Source of the DNA: Halotalea alkalilenta DSM 17697 | Lineage (GTDB): Bacteria; Pseudomonadota; Gammaproteobacteria; Pseudomonadales; Halomonadaceae | Assembly: GCF_000621205.1 (NCBI RefSeq) | Contig: NZ_KK211227.1 | Location: forward strand, 154,893 to 218,892 | DNA length: 64,000 bases | Direction of reading: 5' to 3' | In this document: in pieces, positions 16,319-23,306 of the stretch | Numbering within the stretch: the first letter of the stretch is position 1 | How the letters are laid out: each line of letters opens with the position of its first letter | Translations under genes and position numbers: made by a program | Notes under the pieces: generated by a model | The model's input: only the letters and a program-made list of their open reading frames with translations | Told to the model about the DNA's origin: nothing | The model's database searches: none

Positions 16319-16783
16319 TCAGCAGCAAGAAGCAGCCCGTTTCGCGGCGGCGCGACTGTCACTCGGCGCGCAGCAAGCTGGAGCTGTGCTCGGCGCGGGC
16401 TGCGGCGCTTCGTTGAACACGGGGATGTTGCCCAGCGTGTGGAAATGCTCCCAGGCCACGCCCTGCGGGTCGGTGACCCAGTGCTTCTCACTGCGTGCAT
16501 AGCAGCAGGTCGTGGTGCCTTCGTCGAGCAGCGCCATGTCGGCAGCCTGCGCGCGGGCCTTCAGGGCGGTGAGTTCGTCGGCGTCATCGGTCTGGATGCC
16601 CAGGTGGTCGATGCCCGGCTTGCTGCCGCGCGTGGAGATGGCGAAGTTGACCGGCGGGTCTTCGAGCATCCACTTCGCGTAGTCGGCCTCGATGCGAGCC
16701 GGCTGCGCGGCGAACAGTTGGGAATAGAAGCCGATGCTGCGATTCAGGTCATCGACGTGCAGGTGGACGTGGAAGCGTTTCAT
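16319..16783 (-). CDS. arsI: ArsI/CadI-type glyoxalase-fold metalloprotein
   Basis: This 154-aa vicinal-oxygen-chelate protein starts MKRFHVHLHVDDLNRSIGFY, with the metal-binding His early in the fold and a second in GIDHLGIQ. The vicinal Cys pair TTCCYARSEKHWV is characteristic of ArsI C-As lyases and CadI-like proteins. The C-terminus is a Cys-rich tail (PACCAPSD...ASCC) that could bind As(III). It may degrade organoarsenicals or buffer metal. The symbol arsI is used for the family; CadI is the alternative annotation. Confidence 0.88.
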   Translation of the reverse strand: MKRFHVHLHVDDLNRSIGFYSQLFAAQPARIEADYAKWMLEDPPVNFAISTRGSKPGIDHLGIQTDDADELTALKARAQAADMALLDEGTTTCCYARSEKHWVTDPQGVAWEHFHTLGNIPVFNEAPQPAPSTAPACCAPSDSRAAAKRAASCC

Positions 16784-16794
16784 GGAGGTTCCTT

Positions 16795-17124
16795 TCAGCA
16801 GGAGGCGCAGGCACGGGTGGATTCATTGGCCTCGCACACGCCACCTTGGCAGCAGTGCTCGGTCAGGTAGCCGAGCAGCCCGTTCATGTGGGCGAAGTCG
16901 GCGCGGTAGATCAGGTTGCGGCCCTGTTGCTCGATGGTGACGAGGCCGGCATGGGCCAGCTCCTTCAGATGGAAGGACAGGGTGTTGCGGGCCACGTCGA
17001 GCTGGTCGGCTAGGACGCTGGGCGTGAGCCCTTCGGGGCCGGCGACGACCAGGGCGCGGAACACGCGAAGGCGCTGGGTGTGGGCCAGGGCGCCCAGGGC
17101 GGAAACGGCTTGGGTCTCGTTCAT
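16795..17124 (-). CDS. arsR: ArsR-family arsenite-responsive repressor
   Basis: This 109-aa winged-helix repressor is the first gene of the ars operon. The HTH is in PSVLADQLDVARNTLSFHLKEL. It lacks the classic ELCVCDL As(III) site. Instead, a C-terminal cluster (HCCQGGVCEANESTRACASC) provides Cys-Cys-x4-Cys, like the atypical three-Cys site of Acidithiobacillus ferrooxidans ArsR, plus two extra cysteines. It should repress arsR-arsI-arsC-acr3-arsC through the inverted repeat just upstream. All genes of the operon are minus-strand and tightly spaced. Confidence 0.93.
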   Translation of the reverse strand: MNETQAVSALGALAHTQRLRVFRALVVAGPEGLTPSVLADQLDVARNTLSFHLKELAHAGLVTIEQQGRNLIYRADFAHMNGLLGYLTEHCCQGGVCEANESTRACASC

Positions 17125-17126
17125 AG

Positions 17127-17150
17127 TTCAATAATACAACATCTATTGAA
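17127..17150 (-). promoter_or_regulatory. ArsR operator
   Basis: TTCAATA (17127-17133) and TATTGAA (17144-17150) form an inverted repeat three bases upstream of the arsR start codon. The AT-rich sequence stands out from its surroundings and fits an ArsR/SmtB-type imperfect palindrome overlapping the promoter. Confidence 0.7.
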
Positions 17151-17473
17151 TAATGGTGCAGGCACATCGCAATAGAGGACCGGGCGCGCCCGACCCCAAT
17201 CGGGGACGCCACTGCGCCCGATTGCTGCGTGACGCGGCTATCTGATAGTCCGAAGCTCACCCTCATGCGTTGCTGACCGTCGTCAGCGGCATGCCCTGGC
17301 AGTCCCGGTCTTCAAGACTGCAACGCGGTTCGCCGCGTTGACCGATCCAGTCCGCTTCGCATCGCCCACCGCGGACGCTCGCCGGCCTGGCGACGATGCA
17401 CTTTTCTCAACCACCCGAGGGGAACCCCATCCCCTGCGTGATGCGTGCTCCTCGACCCACCAAGGAGCACGGC
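17151..17473. other. Intergenic region between ars cargo and ICE accessory genes
   Basis: No gene is supported. It contains structured repeat copy 1 (17290-17360) and, from about 17404, a GC-rich leader with hairpin potential before the 78-aa gene. Confidence 0.5.
17290..17360 (+). repeat. Structured ~70-bp repeat, copy 1
   Basis: This segment is nearly the same as 19232-19300: both have CATGCCC, TCTTCAAG, CTGC, ACGCGGTT, CCGCGTTGA and CCAGT in the same order. Copy 1 has a perfect hairpin, AACGCGG (17322-17328), TTCG, CCGCGTT (17333-17339). Both copies lie over 100 bp upstream of an ICE gene. They may be cis-acting DNA sites or RNA elements. Confidence 0.7.
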
Positions 17474-17710
17474 ATGTCTGAACCTTCCGCATCTTCCTCT
17501 GCAACCGCAGTGCGCAGTGGTGCGCTGGCGCTGGCCTGGACCAGCAAGCGTTTGCCGCTACAGGTGCTGCGCAGCGCGGCCGGCCACTACATCGGCACAC
17601 AAGACGACGAAGGCCCGGTATCGCGGGAGTCCGTCGAGTATTTCCCGACCCACCTCGCAGCACAGCGCGCCCTGGATACCCACGCCTGGACACAGCGCGC
17701 TCACCCCTGA
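17474..17710 (+). CDS. Small ICE hypothetical protein (78 aa)
   Basis: The ATG follows an AAGGAG box. The protein has a low-complexity Ser/Ala N-terminus followed by a compact domain (LALAWTSKRLPLQVLRSAAG, HYIGTQDDEGPVSRESVEYF, LAAQRALDTHAW). It looks like the small proteins found near DUF3577 and DUF3275 in PFGI-1-class ICEs. Nothing indicates its role. It opens the accessory gene run that extends to 27.2 kb and is followed 25 bp later by the next gene. Confidence 0.7.
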   Translation: MSEPSASSSATAVRSGALALAWTSKRLPLQVLRSAAGHYIGTQDDEGPVSRESVEYFPTHLAAQRALDTHAWTQRAHP

Positions 17711-17735
17711 TTCCCACCCTTCAAGGAGTTCTCTC

Positions 17736-18128
17736 ATGAATCTGTCTTTACCCGAAGACGTGCTCGATCAGATGGCGCTGGAACAAGCGCACTTCGACGC
17801 TGCACCGCAGGCCTTCTTCGAGGCCTGGAAGCGCGGCGCGCAGATCGCCGGCCACGAGTGGTTCGGCGACGGCACACGCGAAGGTCTGCAGCGTGCCACT
17901 ACCAAGTGGGACCTGCGGCCCAACATGCTGATGCTCAACGACGCCTTGGGCGTGCTGAGCAGCGGTCAACGCATGTTCCTGTCCGCGATGGTGAGCTTCT
18001 ACAACTCCCGCGAGGGCGGCGCGATGCTCAAGCGTTGCGGCTTCGAGGGGCTGTCCGACTTCGGCGGCCTCGATCTGGAACGGCGCCAGGTCATCGCTGA
18101 CCTCACGCTGCACTACAACGGCTGGTGA
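17736..18128 (+). CDS. ICE hypothetical protein (130 aa)
   Basis: This soluble 130-aa protein starts at an ATG with an AAGGAG box. It is helical, with recognisable segments PQAFFEAWKRGAQIAGHEWFG, LMLNDALGVLSSGQRMFLSA and FGGLDLERRQVIADLTLHYNGW. I do not recognise a domain. It is probably co-transcribed with the 78-aa gene. A structured leader (18160-18225) begins shortly after its stop. Confidence 0.75.
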   Translation: MNLSLPEDVLDQMALEQAHFDAAPQAFFEAWKRGAQIAGHEWFGDGTREGLQRATTKWDLRPNMLMLNDALGVLSSGQRMFLSAMVSFYNSREGGAMLKRCGFEGLSDFGGLDLERRQVIADLTLHYNGW

Positions 18129-18159
18129 GCCGCGCCTGGCAACCCACCGTCCTTTCATC

Positions 18160-18225
18160 CCACCCCACGAGGGACATGCGTCCTCGTTCGGGGCCATGTC
18201 CCTCCTTCTTTTCGCAGGAGCGGCC
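18160..18225 (+). promoter_or_regulatory. Two-stem leader (G) before an 8-aa ORF
   Basis: GGGACATG (18171-18178) pairs perfectly with CATGTCCC (18195-18202). Inside it CCTCG pairs with CGGGG. An AGGAG box and ATG follow at 18216-18228. It is one of a family of similar leaders in this region, each opening with a CACCC-type stretch. Confidence 0.6.
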
Positions 18226-18252
18226 ATGGCCCGAATCACCATCTTCCACTGA
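18226..18252 (+). CDS. Eight-residue micro-ORF or gene remnant (MARITIFH)
   Basis: A structured leader and a good AGGAG box lead to an ATG at 18226, but the frame stops after eight codons. This could be a leader peptide for the 238-aa gene 126 bp downstream, or the stub of a deleted gene. The high-quality translation signals are the only support. Confidence 0.3.
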   Translation: MARITIFH

Positions 18253-18311
18253 CCTGCACCGCCCGCCACCAGGGCGGCCCGACGCCGCGGCCGGCTGACC
18301 GGTTGCCACTT

Positions 18312-18378
18312 CATCCACTCGCTGGGGTTCAATCCCCGGCAGGGGATTGCCTCGGCCATCCTCTGCTGGAGGAATCCC
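18312..18378 (+). promoter_or_regulatory. Two-stem leader (B) before the 238-aa gene
   Basis: CAATCCCC (18330-18337) pairs with GGGGATTG (18342-18349). GCTGGGG (18321-18327) pairs with CCTCGGC (18350-18356) allowing G-U pairs. A GGAGG box and ATG at 18379 follow directly. Confidence 0.6.
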
Positions 18379-19095
18379 ATGTCCCATTCCAACAATCCCT
18401 TCGCCCGCGGCTACGATGGCCTGTCCGTGCAGCGGCTGCTGGCGATTTCCTACGACGACGACTGCCCGCTGAGCTACCTGCCGCTGCACGTCTCGCAGTC
18501 GCACCTGCCGGACAGCCAGGTCGAGCGCCATGCCTGCGTCTTCTGCGACGACTTCGCGCTGATCACCGAGGGCCAGAACGTGCCGCCCGAGCTGGACGCG
18601 CAGTGCCCCAGCCACGGTATCGCCCGAAACCTCGTCTACGCCGTCATGGCCGAAGAAGCCGGCCAGCCGCTGCACGTCGGCGATACCTACTCCGAGGAAG
18701 CCGCGCGCGAGGTGGTACGCCGCCTGCGCTTCGAGACCGGGTTCTACAGCCGTGCCTGGGAAATCAGTTCGGCGCACATCACCGAGGAGGCCGGTCGCTT
18801 CCTCGCCGAACTGGCGGACATCGCTACGCCGAGCGGTTTTCTGTTCGTGGCCTTCCGCATTCCCTACAGCCCGGCGGTCGGCGTGAAGCTGATCGCCACG
18901 CCCTGGACGGATGCGAACCTGCAGCATGTCGAGGGCATCACCGCCGAAGAGCTGCGGCAGGAGCACCGGGCCAAGGGCGTGCCGGAGTCCCTCGTGGAAG
19001 TGTTGCACCTGGCTGCGCTCGCCGACGTTCGCATGTTGGTGTTCGATGCCGACGCGCCAGTGCTGGACGGGCTGACGCTCTACGACGACGAGTAA
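18379..19095 (+). CDS. ICE hypothetical protein (238 aa)
   Basis: This soluble 238-aa protein has no membrane segment. Notable segments are a Cys-bearing early region (ERHACVFCDDFALITEG, then LDAQCPSHG), FYSRAWEISSAHITEEAGRF, and the acidic ending VFDADAPVLDGLTLYDDE. The Cys-x2-Cys and later Cys/His could form a metal site. It resembles conserved proteins of this ICE class with no known function. Translation starts at the ATG after GGAGG in the structured leader. An intrinsic terminator follows its stop. Confidence 0.8.
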   Translation: MSHSNNPFARGYDGLSVQRLLAISYDDDCPLSYLPLHVSQSHLPDSQVERHACVFCDDFALITEGQNVPPELDAQCPSHGIARNLVYAVMAEEAGQPLHVGDTYSEEAAREVVRRLRFETGFYSRAWEISSAHITEEAGRFLAELADIATPSGFLFVAFRIPYSPAVGVKLIATPWTDANLQHVEGITAEELRQEHRAKGVPESLVEVLHLAALADVRMLVFDADAPVLDGLTLYDDE

Positions 19096-19109
19096 CCCGC
19101 AACCCATTC

Positions 19110-19137
19110 GAGCCCCCACGTCGGGGCTCTTCTTTTT
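19110..19137 (+). terminator. Intrinsic terminator after the 238-aa gene
   Basis: GAGCCCC (19110-19116) pairs with GGGGCTC (19123-19129) around a CACGTC loop, followed by TTCTTTTT. This is a textbook rho-independent terminator placed 15 bp after the stop codon. Confidence 0.85.
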
Positions 19138-19231
19138 CGCGGAACGCGGTGCCGGCGCATTGCCGATTCCCGGCGGACGGCCGCCGCCATGTGCCGCACG
19201 CTGGCCGCATGTTCGCTGGCGTTGCCGGCAA

Positions 19232-19300
19232 CATGCCCAGGCAGCCACGATCTTCAAGGCTGCGACGCGGTTCCGACCGCGTTGATCACACCAGTTCGCA
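19232..19300 (+). repeat. Structured ~70-bp repeat, copy 2
   Basis: This is the partner of 17290-17360. Its hairpin is ACGCGGT (19265-19271), TCCG, ACCGCGT (19276-19282). The loop differs from copy 1 while the stem remains paired. It lies upstream of the DUF3577 gene. Confidence 0.7.
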
Positions 19301-19362
19301 CCGGCATCCATGCGCGAACGGCCATCGGTTCTCGATGGCGATGCCACCAAGCTGTTCCATCA

Positions 19363-19438
19363 ACCCACGCGGGGGTTCCACACCTTCCCCGCCTTGGGTC
19401 GGGTGTGTCTCCGCCTCATTGTTCTCAGGAGATTCACC
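19363..19438 (+). promoter_or_regulatory. Two-stem leader (C) before DUF3577
   Basis: After an ACCCACG stretch, CACACC pairs with GGTGTG (within 19378-19407), with G-rich and C-rich arms on either side. An AGGAG box precedes the ATG at 19439. This is the least regular member of the leader family. Confidence 0.45.
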
Positions 19439-19990
19439 ATGACCACTTCCAACGAAAAGTCCTACTTTGATCTGCACATCACCGGCCTCGGGTATCTCAA
19501 TCGCATCCGCGAGGTGAAGCCCAAGAAAGGCGATGCGTTCCTGGCCTGCGACATCGCGGCCCTGAACGGTCCCAGCGATGACGTCTCGTATGTGCGTTTC
19601 GACACGCGCGTATCGGGATCGGAAGCGCAGCACCTGGTGCGCCGCTGCATTCAGGCGGTCGACGCCGAGAAGAAGGTGATGATCGGCTTCCGCCTGGGCG
19701 ACCTGTGGACCGACACCTTCACCTACTCCAAGGGCAAGCGTGCCGGCGAGCAGGGTGTGAGCCTCAAGGCCCGCCTGCTGTTCGTCAGTTGGATCAAGGT
19801 CGACGGCAAGCTCGTCTACAAGGCCGAATCCAAGCCGACCGAGACCGACGAGCGCGAGCCGGAAGTCCCTGTGACGTCCGACGCGCCCGCTTCGCAGCAA
19901 GCCTCGGCACCGGAGCCTTCGGAGCCCGTCGCCGATGCTGCCGACGACGCTGCCGATGCCCCCGCATTGGCCGTTGCCGAGTCGTTCTGA
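19439..19990 (+). CDS. DUF3577 family ICE protein (STY4534-like)
   Basis: This 183-aa protein belongs to the STY4534/DUF3577 family of ICE replication-associated proteins. The N-terminal ~130 residues form an OB-like domain with YFDLHITGLGYLNRIREVKP, FLACDIAALNG, VSYVRFDTRVSGSEAQ and KARLLFVSWIKVDGKLVYKA. A Pro/Ala/Glu-rich tail follows. The OB-like look suggests single-strand DNA binding. The ATG has an AGGAG box. A hairpin (19996-20017) separates it from DUF3275. Confidence 0.9.
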   Translation: MTTSNEKSYFDLHITGLGYLNRIREVKPKKGDAFLACDIAALNGPSDDVSYVRFDTRVSGSEAQHLVRRCIQAVDAEKKVMIGFRLGDLWTDTFTYSKGKRAGEQGVSLKARLLFVSWIKVDGKLVYKAESKPTETDEREPEVPVTSDAPASQQASAPEPSEPVADAADDAADAPALAVAESF

Positions 19991-19995
19991 TCCGC

Positions 19996-20017
19996 AAGGC
20001 CCCATTCCCGGGGCCTT
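19996..20017 (+). terminator. Attenuator-type hairpin between DUF3577 and DUF3275
   Basis: AAGGCCCC (19996-20003) pairs with GGGGCCTT (20010-20017) around ATTCCC. The sequence after it is T/C-rich (GTCTTCTCTTCG) but lacks a clean T-run, so it may act as a partial terminator or mRNA stabiliser. Confidence 0.55.
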
Positions 20018-20045
20018 GTCTTCTCTTCGTCAGCAGGAGACCTTC

Positions 20046-20657
20046 ATGATCACCATCCCCGGCCAACTGGCCATCAAGACCATCCACGGCAGGAACGGCG
20101 ACTTCAACGTCGGCCGCCTGGCAACCTCGATCGGCGAGTTCGTCGTGAAGAACGCCGAACTCGATCAGTACCACGAGGGCAAGTACGACGGTGATTTCGT
20201 CATCGTCGAGATTCGCCCCTCCACGTACAACGCCAACGGCCGCATGGTCATCGAGATCCGCGCCCATCTGGGCGGGATGACGCTGTCCAACATCGACGCC
20301 CTGAGCCGCGACGAAGCCCGCCGGCTGAGTCCGCAGGAAGTCGATCCGATCGACGAGGAAGCGCAGGCGCCCGTGCCGGCAACGCCCCCGGCCAAGCCGA
20401 AGGCGAAGCCGCGCAGTCCGCGCGATCCCCTGGTCGATACCACGCCGTTCGGCAGCGAACCGGCTCCCGTGTCCGCTGCGGCCTCGGCCGAGGCAGACGA
20501 CGCGGCGCTGTTCGGTGCCTTGTGGCCCCTGGGCGAGACCGTGAAGCTCGATGCGACCGTGGATCGTCGTGTGCTGCGTCAGCAGCGCGACCGTCTCGAC
20601 AAGCTGGGCTACGAGTTCGCTCCGTTGTCCCAGGACTGGCACCTCAAAGCTGCCTGA
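20046..20657 (+). CDS. DUF3275 family ICE protein
   Basis: This 203-aa protein matches DUF3275. It starts MITIPGQLAIKTIHGRNGDFNVG and has VVKNAELDQYHEGKYDGDFV and MVIEIRAHLGGMTLSNIDAL in the conserved N-terminal domain (about residues 1-95). A Pro/Lys-rich linker and a conserved C-terminal patch (ALFGALWPLGETVKLDATVDR, LGYEFAPLSQDWHL) follow. It is regularly encoded after DUF3577. Function is unknown. The ATG has a GGAGA box. Confidence 0.88.
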   Translation: MITIPGQLAIKTIHGRNGDFNVGRLATSIGEFVVKNAELDQYHEGKYDGDFVIVEIRPSTYNANGRMVIEIRAHLGGMTLSNIDALSRDEARRLSPQEVDPIDEEAQAPVPATPPAKPKAKPRSPRDPLVDTTPFGSEPAPVSAAASAEADDAALFGALWPLGETVKLDATVDRRVLRQQRDRLDKLGYEFAPLSQDWHLKAA

Positions 20658-20684
20658 TCCATTCGCCGCCTTGCGCGGCATTCC

Positions 20685-20746
20685 GCCACCCGCCGGGGTT
20701 CTCCCCCGACGGGGAGGGCTCCGGCCATTTCTTCAAGGAGATCCTC
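20685..20746 (+). promoter_or_regulatory. Two-stem leader (D) before the 121-aa gene
   Basis: CCGGGGTTC pairs along its length with GGGCTCCGG using G-U pairs, enclosing TCCCC-CGAC-GGGGA. It opens with CCACCC and ends in an AAGGAG box before the ATG at 20747. It is among the clearest members of the leader family. Confidence 0.6.
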
Positions 20747-21112
20747 ATGGGCTGGACCTTCGTTCGTCAGACGCGCGATCAGTTGATCCGCGAGCTGATC
20801 GCTCCGCAGGCGTCCGAACGCGCTTGCTGCGAAGTCATCGACCACACGCTGGACGGCGACGTTCTGTGGACCGTGGTTCGCGTCACCGCCAGGCAGGCGG
20901 GCGTCATGGGCCTCGCGGCCGGTGAGTCCGTCTGCTACATCGGCTGCCATCTGCTGGAAAGTTCGGGCGGCGATTGGGGCTACAAGTCCCTCGATGAGTC
21001 CGTGCATCCGTACTACTACTCGTGCCCGCTGCGCTATCTCGACATGGCGCCGGTGCAAAGCCCCGAGTGGCGCGAGCGGGTTCACCGCTTCCACGCGGGG
21101 TGCGCTGTCTAG
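20747..21112 (+). CDS. ICE hypothetical protein (121 aa)
   Basis: This 121-aa protein starts MGWTFVRQTRDQLIRELIA and has LDGDVLWTVVRVTARQAGV, CYIGCHLLESSGGDWGYKSLDES and CPLRYLDMAPVQSPEWRERVH. It has four Cys residues and a mixed strand/helix look. Proteins with this opening recur in PFGI-1-class ICEs; I cannot assign a function. It lies 71 bp before the ISL3-family insertion, so genes downstream of the IS may be separated from its transcript. Confidence 0.75.
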   Translation: MGWTFVRQTRDQLIRELIAPQASERACCEVIDHTLDGDVLWTVVRVTARQAGVMGLAAGESVCYIGCHLLESSGGDWGYKSLDESVHPYYYSCPLRYLDMAPVQSPEWRERVHRFHAGCAV

Positions 21113-21183
21113 CGGCACGCATCTTCCTTCACCCAACCGGGGCGAGCACGGCCCCGCGGGCTGTGGTTGCTCCTTCATTTTCA

Positions 21184-22569
21184 GGCTCATCGCGGAATCG
21201 TGTGGGCGCTTTGAACACGTTGAAGTAGGCTTTGAGCCTGAAAACAAGCATGTTCCTGCGATGTGTGCAGGCGTGCATCCTGTACTGACTTCTGGGTGGC
21301 TGTTGACGCATGAAATCAGGCCGTAGCCTGCGTGATCTGTTCGCCTTTCCGGGCTTCGTGGCAGCGGCCACGCTCAAGGGCGTGTTTGGCGATCCGAAGG
21401 CCCGGATCGTGACCTTGCGGCGCCGAAAAAAACGGCTGTGTGCTCCAACTGCGGTCATCGCTGCCTCAGCCGCTACGATCAACGCCTGTGCCGTGCCCGC
21501 GACCTGCGGGTGGCCGGCTGGATCCTGCACGTGGAGTTTGAACGCTGGCGGGTCCGGTGCCCGGGGTGCGGCGGTGTGCACGTAGAGCGGCTGGACTGGC
21601 TGGCGAAGAACCCGCGCTATACGGGGCGCTTCGCCCTGCACGTGGGCCATCTGTGCCGAAGCATGACGAACAAGGCGGTGGCCGAACTGGAGCGGCTGCA
21701 TGACAGCACGGTCAAGGACCTGTCCAAGCTGTACATGGCCGAGCAGGTGCGCCGGGCCGGGATGCCGGCGCCGCGGGCCATCGGCATCGACGAGATTGCC
21801 ATCCACAAGGGGCACGACTACCGGGTGGTGGTCAGCGACCTGGAGCGGGGCCGGCCGATCTGGTTCGGCGGCAGCGGCCGCACCGAAGCGGACATCGACC
21901 TGTTCTTCGCCGATCTGGGGCCGGACAAGAGCGCCCGGATCGAGCTGGCGGTGATGGACATGTGGCGCCCGTTCCGCACCTCGGTGGGCAACAACGCGCC
22001 CAATGCGGCCATCGTGTTCGACAAGTTCCACATCATGCGCCACCTGTCCGACGCGCTCGATCAGGTCAGGCGTGACGAGTACAAGCGCCTGCAGGGCAAG
22101 GACCGCAGCTACATCAAGGGCCAGCGCTATACCCTGCTGAGCAACCGCGAGAACCTGACCCTGGACGGCCGCCAGGCGCTCAGGAAGCTGCTGGCGGCCA
22201 ACAAGCGGCTGAACACCGCGTACCTGCTGAAGGAATCGTTCGGCCAGTTGTGGAGCTACCGCACCGAGCGCGGCGCCCGGGCGTTCTTCGAGCGTTGGAA
22301 GCAGAGCCTGCGCTGGCAGCGGCTGGCGCCGTACCAGAAGTTCGTGCGGATGATCGAGCGGCACTGGGACGGTATTGCCGCCTACTGCCACCCAGACCAC
22401 AAGGTCAGCCTCGGCCTGGTAGAAGGACTGAACAACAAGATCCGGGTGATCCAGCGCAGCGCCTACGGCTACCGCGATGAGGACTATCTCAAGCTCAAGA
22501 TCATCGCCAGCTTCCTGCCGCCGCTACCCGAAAACGCTCGATTGCACCCACACTAATCCGCGAAGACCC
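21184..22569 (+). mobile_element. ISL3-family insertion sequence, 1386 bp, with 8-bp target duplication
   Basis: The left end begins GGCTCATCGCGGAATCGTGT and the right end, read inward, begins GGGTCTTCGCGGATTAGTGT; these are imperfect terminal inverted repeats. CATTTTCA occurs directly before the left end (21176-21183) and directly after the right end (22570-22577), a perfect 8-bp direct repeat as expected for ISL3 elements. Removing the IS and one repeat restores a leader with an AAGAGGA box for the gene at 22591. The intact ends and duplication indicate a recent insertion. Confidence 0.92.
21310..22556 (+). CDS. ISL3-family transposase (needs a -1 frameshift)
   Basis: The N-terminal part is read from ATG 21310 and the main part from a different frame that runs to 22556. 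A_AAA_AAA (21426-21432) sits exactly in phase for -1 slippage and would join MKSGRSLRDLFAFPGF...RRKK to ...CSNCGHRC, the ISL3 N-terminal zinc element (later CPGCGG). The DDE domain shows IGIDEIAIHKGHDYRVVV, VMDMWRPFRTSV and the C-terminal LVEGLNNKIRVIQRSAYGYRD. The family usually has one ORF, so this is either programmed slippage or a one-base mutation. Confidence 0.85.
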
Positions 22570-22590
22570 CATTTTCAAGAGGACATCACC

Positions 22591-23241
22591 ATGCCTGCAC
22601 CTTCTTCCGCGAAACCGCTGTACCGCATCGACGAATGCCCCGACCTCATGGCCGACGCTTGCGTCGGTGACGAGCAGGGCAATCTCGTCTTTCTCTCGAT
22701 CTGGGCGCGCGACACCGCCGTTCAGGAGTTCCTCGCCCGCCTGACCCTCGGCCGGGATGAACAGGGACTCGATCAGTTCCACGTCATCACCGAGCAGGGC
22801 GCATCCATCCCGGTCTTCGTCGGCAACGTCGAGAACCTGGAAAAGCGCATCACCCGTGCCTATCGGCGAACGCTGTTCGGTTCGCTGACGAATGTGTGGC
22901 TGTTCGATCGTCGCTGCGTGAAGCCAGACAAGGCCAACGCCAGCGCGCTGGCGCTTCTGCCCAGGGATTCCGCTCACCGGCTCGACCGGCTGTGGACGCT
23001 GGTGCAGGAGACCTGCCCGCTGCCACTGCTCGACCACTGGCGCGACACCGTGCTGGCGCTGTTGCAGACACGGCGAATGCTGACCGGTCTTCCCTTGGCC
23101 CTCGGGCCGCTGGAAGGCCATCGGCTGGCCCTCGATGTCCCGGCGCTGACGAAGGCGTTGGGCGAGCTGATCCGCAACGGCACCCTCGGCGCCACGCAGT
23201 ACGAACTGGCCGCGAACGCACCGCTTCGGCGTGTGGCGTGA
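22591..23241 (+). CDS. ICE hypothetical protein (216 aa)
   Basis: This 216-aa soluble protein starts MPAPSSAKPLYRIDECPDLM. It contains VFLSIWARDTAVQEFLARL, VITEQGASIPVFVGNVENLEKR, a Cys in FDRRCVKPDKAN, and a Leu-rich C-terminal helical domain. No known domain is recognised. The ISL3 element lies 21 bp upstream of its ATG, inside what was its leader, so its native transcription from upstream is probably interrupted and it may now depend on a promoter in the IS. Confidence 0.75.
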   Translation: MPAPSSAKPLYRIDECPDLMADACVGDEQGNLVFLSIWARDTAVQEFLARLTLGRDEQGLDQFHVITEQGASIPVFVGNVENLEKRITRAYRRTLFGSLTNVWLFDRRCVKPDKANASALALLPRDSAHRLDRLWTLVQETCPLPLLDHWRDTVLALLQTRRMLTGLPLALGPLEGHRLALDVPALTKALGELIRNGTLGATQYELAANAPLRRVA

Positions 23242-23244
23242 GCC

Positions 23245-23306
23245 ATCCCCACGGGCATGCGCGCCGCGCGTGCCCGCCTTCCTTCATCCATCACCAGGAG
23301 AAATCC
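23245..23306 (+). promoter_or_regulatory. Hairpin leader (I) before the methyltransferase-like gene
   Basis: CGGGCA and CGCG pair with CGCG and TGCCCG across 23253-23276 with a small bulge, after a CCCCAC stretch. An AGGAGA box lies before the ATG at 23307. It is a one-stem variant of the leaders in this region. Confidence 0.45.

Noticed and set aside
15455-16870. 471-aa open frame on the plus strand across acr3, arsC and arsI
   Set aside because: The minus strand encodes three recognisable ars proteins with proper starts and overlaps.
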